Source: a bacterium
GTDB taxonomy: Bacteria > Bacillota > Clostridia > Christensenellales > Aristaeellaceae
Reading direction: 5' to 3'
DNA length: 60,996 nt
NCBI GenBank assembly: GCA_004563405.1
Contig: SFTH01000016.1
Coordinates: forward strand, 1-60,996
The number at the start of each line of letters is the position of its first letter. Positions within the stretch are counted from its first letter, which is position 1. Below are positions 33,261 through 41,158 of the stretch, piece after piece. The notes under the pieces are model-generated. The model saw nothing but the letters and a program-made list of their open reading frames with translations, had not been told where the DNA came from and ran no database searches. The position numbers were made by a program, and so were the translations under genes.

Positions 33261-34487
33261 TCAATTCTGTTCGGGATTCTCGATATAGGCGATCCTGCCG
33301 CCGGATACAGTCAGTTTGCAGCGACCGAGGACGGTCTCGCCCGCAAACGGCGTGCTCCTGCCCATGGACAGGAATTCCGCCGGGTCGATGGCGTACTGTG
33401 CCTCCAGGTCGAAGGCGGTGAAGTTGGTCTCAAAGGGCAGAGCGATGCCGAAGCGCCTGCAGGGGTTGTCGTGCAGAAGCTGCACCAGCCGCTCGAGGGA
33501 GATCAGGCCCTTTTTGACCAGATTGGTGTAGAGTAGCGGGAAGGCCGTCTCCAGCCCCACCACGCCCATGGCGCTCTTCTCCAGCCCGCGGCCCTTTTCC
33601 TGCGCGCTGTGGGGCGCGTGGTCGGTGGCGATCATGTCGATGGTGCCGTCGGCCAGACCCACCAGTAGCGCCTCCCGGTCGGCGGCACCGCGCAGCGGCG
33701 GGTTCATCTTGAAGCGGCCGTCCTCCTGAAGGGCGCTCTCGTCCAGCAGCAGGTAGTGGGGGCCGGTCTCGCAGCTCACGTCCAGCCCGTCCGCCTTCGC
33801 CCGGCGGATCAGGGCGACGCTCTCCTTCGTGGAGATGTGGCAGGCGTGGTAGGCGCAGCCGGTCTCCCGCACGAGGTTCAGATCCCGCTCCAGCTGCCGC
33901 CACTCGCTCTCGGAGCAGATGCCCCGGTGGCCGTGGGCGCGGGCGTATTCGCCGTCGTGGATGTAGCCGCCGCGCAGCAGGGCGTTGTCCTCGCAGTGGG
34001 CGGCGATGATCCGGTGAAGGCGCTTCGCCTCCAGCATGGCCGCGCGCATCATGTCTGTGCCCTGCACGCCCCGGCCGTCGTCGGAAAAGGCGCAGACGAG
34101 GGGCGCGAGGCCCGCCATGTCCGCGAGCGCCTCGCCCCGCTCGCCCATCGTGATCGCACCGTAGGGCAGAACCTGCACACAGGCGTCCCTGTGGATGGCC
34201 TCCAGCTGGGGCGCGAGGGTCTCCGGGCAGTCCGGCACGGGGTTCAGGTTCGGCATGGCGCACACCGCGCAGTATCCACCCCGGGCCGCGGCGCGGCTGC
34301 CGCTGGCGATGGTCTCCTTATAAGAAAAACCCGGCTCGCGGAAGTGCACATGCACGTCCGCGAAGCCGGGAAAAATGGTGAGGCCTTCAAATGCTGCGTC
34401 GCCTGCCTGTCCGTCGGAAAAGGAAAAATCGCGCGCGTTCAGGCGGCCATCTTCGTATACGAACGCACCCTTGACCGTGCAATTCAT
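33261..34487 (-). CDS. pyrC: Dihydroorotase, first gene of the pyr operon
   Basis: 408-aa zinc amidohydrolase of the class I type. Metal ligands appear in DVHVHFREPG, AHCEDN and CHISTKES, and the catalytic Asp in MIATDHAPHS. The ATG at 34487 has GGGAGCG about 10 nt upstream; a GTG 9 bases earlier is also possible. Being first in the operon it lies right behind the attenuator (34518-34628), which should control the entire eight-gene unit in response to pyrimidine levels. Confidence 0.94.
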   Translation of the reverse strand: MNCTVKGAFVYEDGRLNARDFSFSDGQAGDAAFEGLTIFPGFADVHVHFREPGFSYKETIASGSRAAARGGYCAVCAMPNLNPVPDCPETLAPQLEAIHRDACVQVLPYGAITMGERGEALADMAGLAPLVCAFSDDGRGVQGTDMMRAAMLEAKRLHRIIAAHCEDNALLRGGYIHDGEYARAHGHRGICSESEWRQLERDLNLVRETGCAYHACHISTKESVALIRRAKADGLDVSCETGPHYLLLDESALQEDGRFKMNPPLRGAADREALLVGLADGTIDMIATDHAPHSAQEKGRGLEKSAMGVVGLETAFPLLYTNLVKKGLISLERLVQLLHDNPCRRFGIALPFETNFTAFDLEAQYAIDPAEFLSMGRSTPFAGETVLGRCKLTVSGGRIAYIENPEQN

Positions 34488-34517
34488 GCTTCGCACACGC
34501 TCCCTTCGGTAAGTCTC

Positions 34518-34547
34518 AAAAAACAGCTCCCGCGACGGCAGGAGCTG
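34518..34547 (-). terminator. Attenuator terminator in the pyr leader
   Basis: On the minus strand, CAGCTCC pairs with GGAGCTG around a 9-11-base loop and is followed by TTTTTT, all upstream of pyrC. The loop contains CCGTC, which can pair with GACGG of the upstream stem, offering an alternative (antiterminator) fold. Confidence 0.82.
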
Positions 34548-34596
34548 TGAACACACGAATTTCCAGACGCAGTGCGTCTGCAAACGGTTATGCGCG

Positions 34597-34628
34597 CCTT
34601 GCCGGTCTCTCGGTACCGTCTTAAAGAA
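34597..34628 (-). promoter_or_regulatory. PyrR-type anti-antiterminator (binding loop) in the pyr leader
   Basis: The minus strand starts TTCTTTAAGACGGTACC and continues GAGAGACCGG. This parallels the Bacillus pyr leaders (TTCTTTAA...GTCC-n-GAGAGGCT). The CGGT/ACCG stem keeps pairing despite changed bases (compensatory), and the GAGAG loop is kept. PyrR with UMP would be expected to hold this stem and so permit the downstream terminator. pyrR itself is not in the window. Confidence 0.62.
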
Positions 34629-34638
34629 CGTTTTCATT

Positions 34639-34667
34639 ATTCTAGCACGGGCGCCGGGGACTGTCAA
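34639..34667 (-). promoter_or_regulatory. Promoter of the pyr operon
   Basis: Minus strand TTGACA (34662-34667), 17-bp spacer, TAGAAT (34639-34644). The strongest promoter match in the window; transcription would start about 145 bases before pyrC. Confidence 0.88.
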
Positions 34668-34700
34668 TGCAGGGGAGATTAAGTTTTGCCTTTCGCCATG

Positions 34701-34740
34701 AAAAAGGCGCGGCTGCGAAGATGGACTTCGCAGCCGCGCC
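34701..34740 (-). terminator. Terminator of the flavodiiron gene
   Basis: Perfect 15-bp stem (GGCGCGGCTGCGAAG and its complement) with loop ATGGA and TTTTT next on the minus strand, 6 bases past the stop at 34747. Confidence 0.9.
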
Positions 34741-34746
34741 GGGGAC

Positions 34747-36615
34747 TCACTTCAGCTTTTCAAAGTCCTCCGCGCCGTGCTTGCACAGGGGGCAGATGAA
34801 GTCGGCGGGGAGATCCTCGCCCTCGTAGACGTAGCCGCAGATCTTGCAGACCCAGCCGGGCTTGCTGTCCTCCTTCGGCTGCGGCTTCGGCTTGATGTGC
34901 TCGAAGTAGTAGCTGTAGGTGACGCTGGGCTCGCCGGAGAGCACCCTGGCCTCGGTCACGTCGGCCACGAACAGGGTGTGGGTGCCGTAGTCCAGCGCGT
35001 CCACGACCTTGCCGGAGATCACGGCGTTGGCGTACTGGGAGAGGTAGACCAGGCCGTTTTCGCTCACGCGGATCTCGTACTTGCCGTCGAACTTTTCCAC
35101 GTCGCGGCCGCTCTGGAAGCCGAACTGCTTGAACAGCGCAAAGGGCGCGGAGGTGGAGAGCACGGAGACGTTGAACTTGCGGGTCTTGAGGATCATGTCG
35201 TGGGTGAAGTTTGCCTTGTTCACGGCGATGGTGATACGCTTGGGCGTGTCGGTGAGCTGCACAGCGGTGTTGATGATGCAGCCGTTGTGCTTGCCGTCGG
35301 CCTCGGCGCTGAGCACGAACAGGCCGTAGCTGAGCTTGAACAGGGCATTCTGATCCACGAGCGAATTTGCGGCGGGCGCGGCGGCAGTAGCGGCTGCGGG
35401 CGCGCACTCCTCGCCGTCGGACATGGATTCGACGATGGCGTCGGCCAGCGCCTCCAGATCGGCGATCTGGTTCTCCTTCAGGGCGCTGCGGATGGTCACG
35501 GGGGCCTCGATGAACTCGGCGCCCTTCAGACTGGAGAGCACCTTGCGCATCAGGCCTGCGGCGGTGGGCGCCCAGCTGCCGTTCTCGATCAGCGCGATGG
35601 TGCGGTTCTGCAGGTTGTGGTTGGCCAGGTCATGCACCAGGTTTTCCATGTTGATGAAGATGCCGGCGTTGTAGGTGGTGGAGGCCAGCACCAGGTGGCT
35701 GTAGCGGAAGGCCTCGGAGACGATGTAGGAGGGGTGGGTGACGGACACGTCGCAGACGCGCACCTTCACGCCCCGCTCCACCAGCTTCGTGGCCAGTATC
35801 TGGGCGGCGTTCTCCGTGCCGCCGTAGACGGAGGCGTAGGCCAGCAGCACGCCCTTCTCCTCTGGGCGATAGTTGGCCCAGTAGAGATACTTCTCGATGA
35901 AATCGCCCAGGTTTCTGCGCCACACGAAGCCGTGCAGGGGGCAGATCATCTCGATTTCGATGGTGGAGGCCTTCTTCAGGATGGCCTTGACCTGGGTGCC
36001 GTACTTGCCGACGATGTTGGTGTAGTAGCGGCGGGCCTCGTCCATGTAGTCCCGCTCAAAGTCCACCTGATCGGCGAAGATGCAGCCGTTGAGCGCGCCG
36101 AAGGTGCCGAAGGCGTCGGCGGAGAAGAGAATCTTGTTCGTGATTTCATAGGTCATCATGACCTCGGGCCAGTGCACCATGGGGGCCATGACGAAGGTGA
36201 ACTGCATGCTGCCGGTGGAGAGCACGTCGCCCTCCTTCACGATCTGCACGCGGCCCTCGGTTTCAAAGTCGAAGTACTGGCGAAGCATGACTTCGATCTT
36301 GGCGTTGCAGACGATGGTGGCCTCGGGATAGCGGCGCACGGTCTCGCCCACGGTGGCGGCGTGGTCGGGCTCCATGTGGTTGACCACGAGGTAGTCCAGC
36401 TTCCGGCCGCCTAGCATGTATTCCAGATTCTCAAAGAACTGGCCGCTGACGGCGCGATCCACGGTGTCCATCACCAGGGTCTTTTCGTCGTCGATGAAGT
36501 AGCTGTTGTAGGACACGCCGTCCGGGATGGGATAGACGCTCTCGAACAGGGCCAGGCGGCGGTCCTCACCGCCGATCCAGGTGACGTGATCCGTTACTTT
36601 CCTTACGCAGTACAT
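34747..36615 (-). CDS. Flavodiiron protein fused to flavin reductase and rubredoxin domains
   Basis: 622-aa cytoplasmic O2 (and/or NO) reductase. Metallo-lactamase domain (1-250) with diiron ligands in NHMEPDHAA (H-x-E-x-D-H), His in PMVHWPE, Asp in SADAFG and His in PLHGF. Flavodoxin domain (about 255-395) starts LLAYASVYGGTENAA. A Glu/Ala linker is followed by a flavin reductase-like domain (about 430-570) and a C-terminal rubredoxin (about 575-622) with CKICGYVYEG and CPLCK. The fusion brings its own electron chain from NAD(P)H to the diiron site. ATG 36615 is chosen, with AAGGAAG 7 nt ahead. Monocistronic; typical of anaerobes coping with oxygen. Confidence 0.93.
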   Translation of the reverse strand: MYCVRKVTDHVTWIGGEDRRLALFESVYPIPDGVSYNSYFIDDEKTLVMDTVDRAVSGQFFENLEYMLGGRKLDYLVVNHMEPDHAATVGETVRRYPEATIVCNAKIEVMLRQYFDFETEGRVQIVKEGDVLSTGSMQFTFVMAPMVHWPEVMMTYEITNKILFSADAFGTFGALNGCIFADQVDFERDYMDEARRYYTNIVGKYGTQVKAILKKASTIEIEMICPLHGFVWRRNLGDFIEKYLYWANYRPEEKGVLLAYASVYGGTENAAQILATKLVERGVKVRVCDVSVTHPSYIVSEAFRYSHLVLASTTYNAGIFINMENLVHDLANHNLQNRTIALIENGSWAPTAAGLMRKVLSSLKGAEFIEAPVTIRSALKENQIADLEALADAIVESMSDGEECAPAAATAAAPAANSLVDQNALFKLSYGLFVLSAEADGKHNGCIINTAVQLTDTPKRITIAVNKANFTHDMILKTRKFNVSVLSTSAPFALFKQFGFQSGRDVEKFDGKYEIRVSENGLVYLSQYANAVISGKVVDALDYGTHTLFVADVTEARVLSGEPSVTYSYYFEHIKPKPQPKEDSKPGWVCKICGYVYEGEDLPADFICPLCKHGAEDFEKLK

Positions 36616-36648
36616 GGTATCTTCCTTTCTCATTTGGTTCTATCTGCC

Positions 36649-36654
36649 ATTATA
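36649..36654 (-). promoter_or_regulatory. -10 element of the flavodiiron gene
   Basis: TATAAT on the minus strand 34 bp before the start. The -35 (about GTTTCA, 17 bp away) is weak and the element falls between this gene and trkH. Confidence 0.6.
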
Positions 36655-36678
36655 CACCATATTGGCGGAATTGAAACC

Positions 36679-38121
36679 CTATTTTTTCATCCAGGTGGCG
36701 GGGGAGAGGGTCAGCAGCAGGGGGAAGATCTCCAGCCTGCCCATCAGCATCGCCAGGGACAGCACGATCTTTGACAGCGGCGAATAGAGTGCGTAGCTGG
36801 CGGTAGGGCCCACCGCGCCCAGGCCGGGGCCGATGTTGTTGAAGCAGGCGAAGGTGGCGCTCAGGTTGGTTTCGAGGTCGAAGGCGTCCAGGCTCAGCAG
36901 CATGTACACCGCCACCATGCAGACCATGTAGATGGCAAAGTAGCTGCTGACGCTCTTGAGGGTCGCGCCGTCCACCTGCTTGCCCTCGAAGCGGACGCTG
37001 TTGACCGAGCGGGGATGCAGCAGGTGGCGGATCTCGCGGCCGATCGTCTTGATGAGCATCACCGCGCGGGAGACCTTCAGGCCGCCGCCGGTGGAGCCCG
37101 CGCACGCGCCCACCATCATCAGAAGCAGCAGCAGGCTCTTGGAGAACTCCGGCCAGAGGTTGAAGTCCGCCGTGGCGTAGCCCGTGGTGGTGATGATGGA
37201 GGACACCTGGAAGGCCGAGAGCCGCAGCGCTTCCGAGAAGCTCTGGTACAGGGGAAGGATGTTGATGGTGATGAGGCTCACGCTCACCAGCACGATGCCC
37301 AGGTAGTACCAGAATTCGCTGCTCTGCACCGCGGCGCGGAAGCGGCGGACGAGCAGCAGGTAGTAGAGGTTGAAGTTCACGCCGAAGAGGAACATGAACA
37401 CCGTGATGACCCACTGAAGATACGGGCTGTAGCCCGCGATGCTGTCCGCCTTTACACCGAAGCCGCCGGTACCGGCGGTGCCGAAGGCGTGCACGACGCT
37501 CTCGTAGAGGGGCATGCCGCCCAGCAGCATCAGGACGATCTGAAGAAGGGTCAGGCCCACATAGATCTTGTAGAGGATGCTGGCCGTATCCTTGGCGCGG
37601 GGCAGCAGCTTGCCCACCACCGGGCCGGGCATCTCCGCCCGCAGGATGTGCATGGAGCGGTCGTTGGAGCCGGGCACGATGGCCATGACGAACACCAGAA
37701 CGCCCATGCCGCCCACCCAGTGGGTGAAGCTTCTCCAGAACAGCAGGCCCCGGCTCATGCTCTCCACATTCGTGAGGATGGACGCGCCGGTGGTGGTGAA
37801 GCCGCTGACGGTTTCAAAGAAGGCGTCCACATAGGAGGGGATCTCTCCGCTGAGGAAGAAGGGCAGCGCGCCCGCGGCGGAGAGCAGCAGCCAGGCCAGG
37901 GCCACGGTCACGAAGCCCTCCCGGGCGTAGATCAGCCGGTTCTCCGGCCGGAACAGCAGGCGCAGCAGAAGTCCCGCGGCCAGGGCGATTCCCGCCGAGG
38001 CCGCCAGCGACCAGGCGCAGGCCTCGCCGTAGATCAGCGCGACGGCGGTGGGCAGGAGCAGCAGCGCGGCCTCGGCCACCAGCATCATTCCCACCGTGTT
38101 GAATACCATTTTTCGATTCAT
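36679..38121 (-). CDS. trkH: Potassium uptake protein TrkH
   Basis: 480-aa K+ channel subunit made of four pore-loop repeats. Filter-like segments are FTTTGAS, GTAGTGGFG, TTTGYAT and NNIGPGL, each with the selectivity glycine. GACAGSTGGGLKVSR and TATGYA-type regions match TrkH/TrkG/KtrB proteins. It lies 15 bp downstream of trkA on the same strand. Works with the TrkA ring on the cytoplasmic face. Confidence 0.93.
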   Translation of the reverse strand: MNRKMVFNTVGMMLVAEAALLLLPTAVALIYGEACAWSLAASAGIALAAGLLLRLLFRPENRLIYAREGFVTVALAWLLLSAAGALPFFLSGEIPSYVDAFFETVSGFTTTGASILTNVESMSRGLLFWRSFTHWVGGMGVLVFVMAIVPGSNDRSMHILRAEMPGPVVGKLLPRAKDTASILYKIYVGLTLLQIVLMLLGGMPLYESVVHAFGTAGTGGFGVKADSIAGYSPYLQWVITVFMFLFGVNFNLYYLLLVRRFRAAVQSSEFWYYLGIVLVSVSLITINILPLYQSFSEALRLSAFQVSSIITTTGYATADFNLWPEFSKSLLLLLMMVGACAGSTGGGLKVSRAVMLIKTIGREIRHLLHPRSVNSVRFEGKQVDGATLKSVSSYFAIYMVCMVAVYMLLSLDAFDLETNLSATFACFNNIGPGLGAVGPTASYALYSPLSKIVLSLAMLMGRLEIFPLLLTLSPATWMKK

Positions 38122-38136
38122 AGCGCACGCGTTTCC

Positions 38137-39495
38137 TTATTGAAGTATGTCCGAAAGGTCGTGGATGCGGTGCCCTGCAGCCAGAACGATGACCCGGTCG
38201 CCGCTCTGGATCACGTCGTCGCCCGCGGGAATCAGCGCCCGGCGGCCGCGGAGGATGCCCGCGATCAGGATGCCGGATTTGAAGCGCATCTCCCGGAGGG
38301 GAATTCCGGTCATGGGGAAATCCTCCTGCACCCGGAACTCCAGCGCCTCCGCCTTGCCGTCCATGAGCTTGTACAGCGTCTCCACGTTGCTGCCCAGGGA
38401 GTTCTGCAGCGCGCGGGCGTAGCGGGAGAGCACGTTGGAGCTGACGGTCCGGGAGGAGATGATGCTCTCCAGCCCCAGCCGGTCGGCGATTCCGCGCAGC
38501 TCGTCCCGGTTGACCTTTGCGATGACCTTCGGCACGCCCTGAGAGGAGGCGTAGAAGGAAATCAGGATATTCTCCTCGTCCATGCCGGTGAGGGACACGA
38601 AGGCGTCCATGGACTTGAGCCCCTCCTCCAGCAGCAACTCCTGCTGTGCGCCGTCGCCGCAGATGACCACCGCGCCGGGCAGCTTTTCGCTGATCTCCTG
38701 GCAGCGCTGGCGATCCCGGTCGATGATCTTCACATGGCTGCCGCTGTTCAGCAGCATGCGCGCCAGATAGTAGCCCATGCGGCTGGCGCCCAGGATCATC
38801 ACGCTGCGGGCCTGCTTCTGCAGGATGCCCACCATGCGCAGAAACTTCTGAATCTCGTTGGGCGCGGCGGTGAGCTCGATGTGGTCGCCGCTCTGGAGGC
38901 GGAAGCTGCCGTCCGGGATGTAGACCCGGTCGCCCCGCTGCACCGCGCAGATGAGGAATTTTGCCTCGTACTTCTTGCGCAGCTCGCTCAGCGCCACGCC
39001 GCAGAAGGGGGAATCCTCCCGGACGATCAGCTCCACCATTTCGAAGTTGCGCCGGGAGAAGTATTCGATCTTCACGGCGCTGGGGAGCTTGAGAATGTGG
39101 TACAGCTCCAGCGCGGCGATGAGATCCGGGTTGAAGGACATGGCCAGCCCCAGATGCTGGCGCAGGAAGTTCAGGCTCTGGTCGTTGTACTCGGGATTGC
39201 GGATGCGGGCGATGGTGTGCCTGGCGCCCATCTTGCCCGCGATGAAGCAGCTGAGCATGTTCAGCTCGTCCGAGCCCGTGGCGGCGACGAAGAGCTCCGC
39301 CTTCTCCACGCCGGCCTCCTTCAGCGTGTCGCAGTCCGTTCCGCTGCCACAGACGTACATGCTGTCGTAGATGTTGGAGATTTCGGAGATGACCGCGGGG
39401 TCGGAATCCACGGCGACGATGTCGTGGCCCTCCGCGAGCAGGCTGGAGAGGATTGTGGTGCCAATCTTTCCGCAGCCGACGATGATGATGTTCAT
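38137..39495 (-). CDS. trkA: Trk potassium uptake regulatory protein TrkA
   Basis: 452-aa NAD(H)/nucleotide-binding gating subunit. Two RCK_N Rossmann domains (GCGKIGTTILSSL at the start and GASRMGYYLARML at about 230) each followed by an RCK_C domain, the tandem arrangement of classic TrkA. ATG 39495 is chosen because AAAGGA lies 8 nt upstream; TTG 39501 is too close. Promoter at 39555-39583. Forms a two-gene operon with trkH. Confidence 0.94.
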   Translation of the reverse strand: MNIIIVGCGKIGTTILSSLLAEGHDIVAVDSDPAVISEISNIYDSMYVCGSGTDCDTLKEAGVEKAELFVAATGSDELNMLSCFIAGKMGARHTIARIRNPEYNDQSLNFLRQHLGLAMSFNPDLIAALELYHILKLPSAVKIEYFSRRNFEMVELIVREDSPFCGVALSELRKKYEAKFLICAVQRGDRVYIPDGSFRLQSGDHIELTAAPNEIQKFLRMVGILQKQARSVMILGASRMGYYLARMLLNSGSHVKIIDRDRQRCQEISEKLPGAVVICGDGAQQELLLEEGLKSMDAFVSLTGMDEENILISFYASSQGVPKVIAKVNRDELRGIADRLGLESIISSRTVSSNVLSRYARALQNSLGSNVETLYKLMDGKAEALEFRVQEDFPMTGIPLREMRFKSGILIAGILRGRRALIPAGDDVIQSGDRVIVLAAGHRIHDLSDILQ

Positions 39496-39554
39496 AGTCA
39501 AGATCCTTTGCCGGGGTATTTGGCGGCGTCAAAGCAGAAACCACCCATGATTGC

Positions 39555-39583
39555 ATTATATTACAAAAGAAAGAATATTTCTA
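39555..39583 (-). promoter_or_regulatory. Promoter of trkA-trkH
   Basis: Minus strand TAGAAA (39578-39583), 17-bp spacer, TATAAT (39555-39560), 60 bp before the start codon. Confidence 0.65.
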
Positions 39584-39790
39584 CTACATTTGCGGATAAT
39601 TTATCCGGATTCGGTTTTTTTGCGGAATTTGAGCGGCCCGGAGCCGCAAAGTGCCCCTCCGGTGAGGGGAAACAGAGGGCTTCCGGATCTGCAGGCGCAA
39701 AGAATCCCTGCCGAAACAGGGAGGATGCGGAGCCGTTCCGCTTGCGGGCGGCTTCGGACTTGAGCCGAGCACAGCCCCTGCCAACGCCTT

Positions 39791-39814
39791 GCGCCCCCTC
39801 CGGGGAGGGGGCGC
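39791..39814 (-). terminator. GC hairpin after the phosphohexomutase gene
   Basis: GCGCCCCCTCC pairs with GGAGGGGGCGC across 2 bases, starting 7 bases past the minus-strand stop. No U-run follows. Confidence 0.55.
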
Positions 39815-39820
39815 GCCGAT

Positions 39821-41158
39821 TCAGGTTTCGAGGGCGGCTCGGGCCTGCTCGGGCAGGGCCTTGGCGATCTCCGCGAGCAGCGCGCGCAGGCGCGGCTGCG
39901 TGGGAGCCTCGGCCCGTAGAGTCACCTGCTCCGCAGTGACGGACTTGCGCATCAAAAACCACGCGTCGCCGAAGTCCGCGCGCACGCCGTCCAGATGGCT
40001 GATCTGCGCGCCCTTCTCCCGGGCCATGGCCTCGACGCCGTCCAGCCAGCGCTGCTGCTGGTCGTAGGGACAGAAGATGCGGATGTCCGGCGTGATGGGC
40101 GGGCAGACGATCTCCGCCGCCATTTCGCCCAGCGTCCGGCCGGATTTGGCGATCAGCTCCGCCATCGTCAGCGCGGCGAACAGGCCGTCGTCGTAGCCCA
40201 GCTCACCGAAGAAGAAGTGGCCGCTCACCTCGCCGGCCAGGGCCGCGCCGTTTTCCAGAAAGCGCTTCTTGATGAAGGCGTGTCCGCTCTTTTCCGGCAG
40301 GGGCGTTCCGCCCATCTCCAGCACGGCGTCCCGGATGACGGAGGAGGACTTCTGGTCATACACCACCGGAGTGGGCCGCGCCTTCAGCAGCGACCGTATG
40401 AACAGCACCAGCGATTTTTCGTTTTGTACGGGCGCGCCGGTCTCATCCAGAAACACCGCGCGGTCGCCGTCGCCGTCGAAGGCCACGCCGAAGTCCGCAC
40501 CGGCCGCGCGCACCGCCGCGCCCGTTTTGGCCAGGCAGCTGTACTCCGCCGGGTTGGGGGAGCGGTCGGGAAACGCGCCGTCGGGGACGCAGCTCAGCTC
40601 CGTGACCCGGTAGCCCGCGCGGCGGAAGGCCTCCGGCGCGACGGGGCCCATCGCGCCGCAGCCCGCGTCCACCAGGACGTGCAGGGGCCGGGGCGCGCGG
40701 AAGCGCTCCGCGAGCGCGTCCAAGTAGTCCGCACAGACGTTCCAGCTTTCCAGCGTGCCTTTTCCCTCCCGGAATTCGCCGCGCGCCACCAGATCGTGCA
40801 GGCGGTCCATGGCGTCGCGGGTCACGGGGGTTTTGCCGATCATGTACTTTACGCCGTTGTACTCCGGCGGATTGTGGGAGGCGGTGACCGTCGCGCCCGC
40901 GCGCGCGCCGGAGCGCTTCAGGGCGAAGTACAGCGCGGGCGTGGGGATCGTGCCCAGATCCACGGCCTCCGCGCCGGAGTCCAGAAGTCCGCGCACGAGG
41001 GCCGCCTTCAACTCCGGCGTGGAGAGGCGGACGTCGCCGCCCACCAGAAACCGGCCCGGAGAGAGGGTCGCGAGGGCGCGGCCGATGCTGTAGGTATCCC
41101 TGGCAGTGAGTTCGCGGCCGTACACGCCGCGCACGTCGCAGTCCTTGTAAATGCTCAT
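39821..41158 (-). CDS. Phosphoglucomutase/phosphomannomutase family protein
   Basis: 445-aa alpha-D-phosphohexomutase. The phosphoserine loop TASHNPPEYNG, the Mg site FDGDGDR, the sugar loop GEVSGHFFF and the C-terminal phosphate-binding RKSVTAEQVTLRAEA are in order. The G-E-x-S-G-H sugar loop suits glucose or mannose phosphates. The product probably feeds cell-surface polysaccharide. It begins exactly one base after the stop of the FGGY kinase gene on the minus strand, so the two form an operon. Confidence 0.9.
   Translation of the reverse strand: MSIYKDCDVRGVYGRELTARDTYSIGRALATLSPGRFLVGGDVRLSTPELKAALVRGLLDSGAEAVDLGTIPTPALYFALKRSGARAGATVTASHNPPEYNGVKYMIGKTPVTRDAMDRLHDLVARGEFREGKGTLESWNVCADYLDALAERFRAPRPLHVLVDAGCGAMGPVAPEAFRRAGYRVTELSCVPDGAFPDRSPNPAEYSCLAKTGAAVRAAGADFGVAFDGDGDRAVFLDETGAPVQNEKSLVLFIRSLLKARPTPVVYDQKSSSVIRDAVLEMGGTPLPEKSGHAFIKKRFLENGAALAGEVSGHFFFGELGYDDGLFAALTMAELIAKSGRTLGEMAAEIVCPPITPDIRIFCPYDQQQRWLDGVEAMAREKGAQISHLDGVRADFGDAWFLMRKSVTAEQVTLRAEAPTQPRLRALLAEIAKALPEQARAALET

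Larger units (their letters stand above)
39496..39820. other. Gene-free region between trkA and the phosphohexomutase
   Basis: 325 bp. The first 100 bases are AT-rich and hold the trk promoter. The rest (39620-39815) is GC-rich with several small hairpins (CCCCTCC...GAGGGG near 39655, TCCCTG...CAGGGA near 39707, and the 39791-39814 hairpin). I see no gene and no clear transposon end. Confidence 0.5.

Noticed and set aside
39620..39815. Remnant of a mobile element between trkA and the mutase
   Set aside because: Several small hairpins are present, but I see no terminal repeats, target duplication or transposase fragment.
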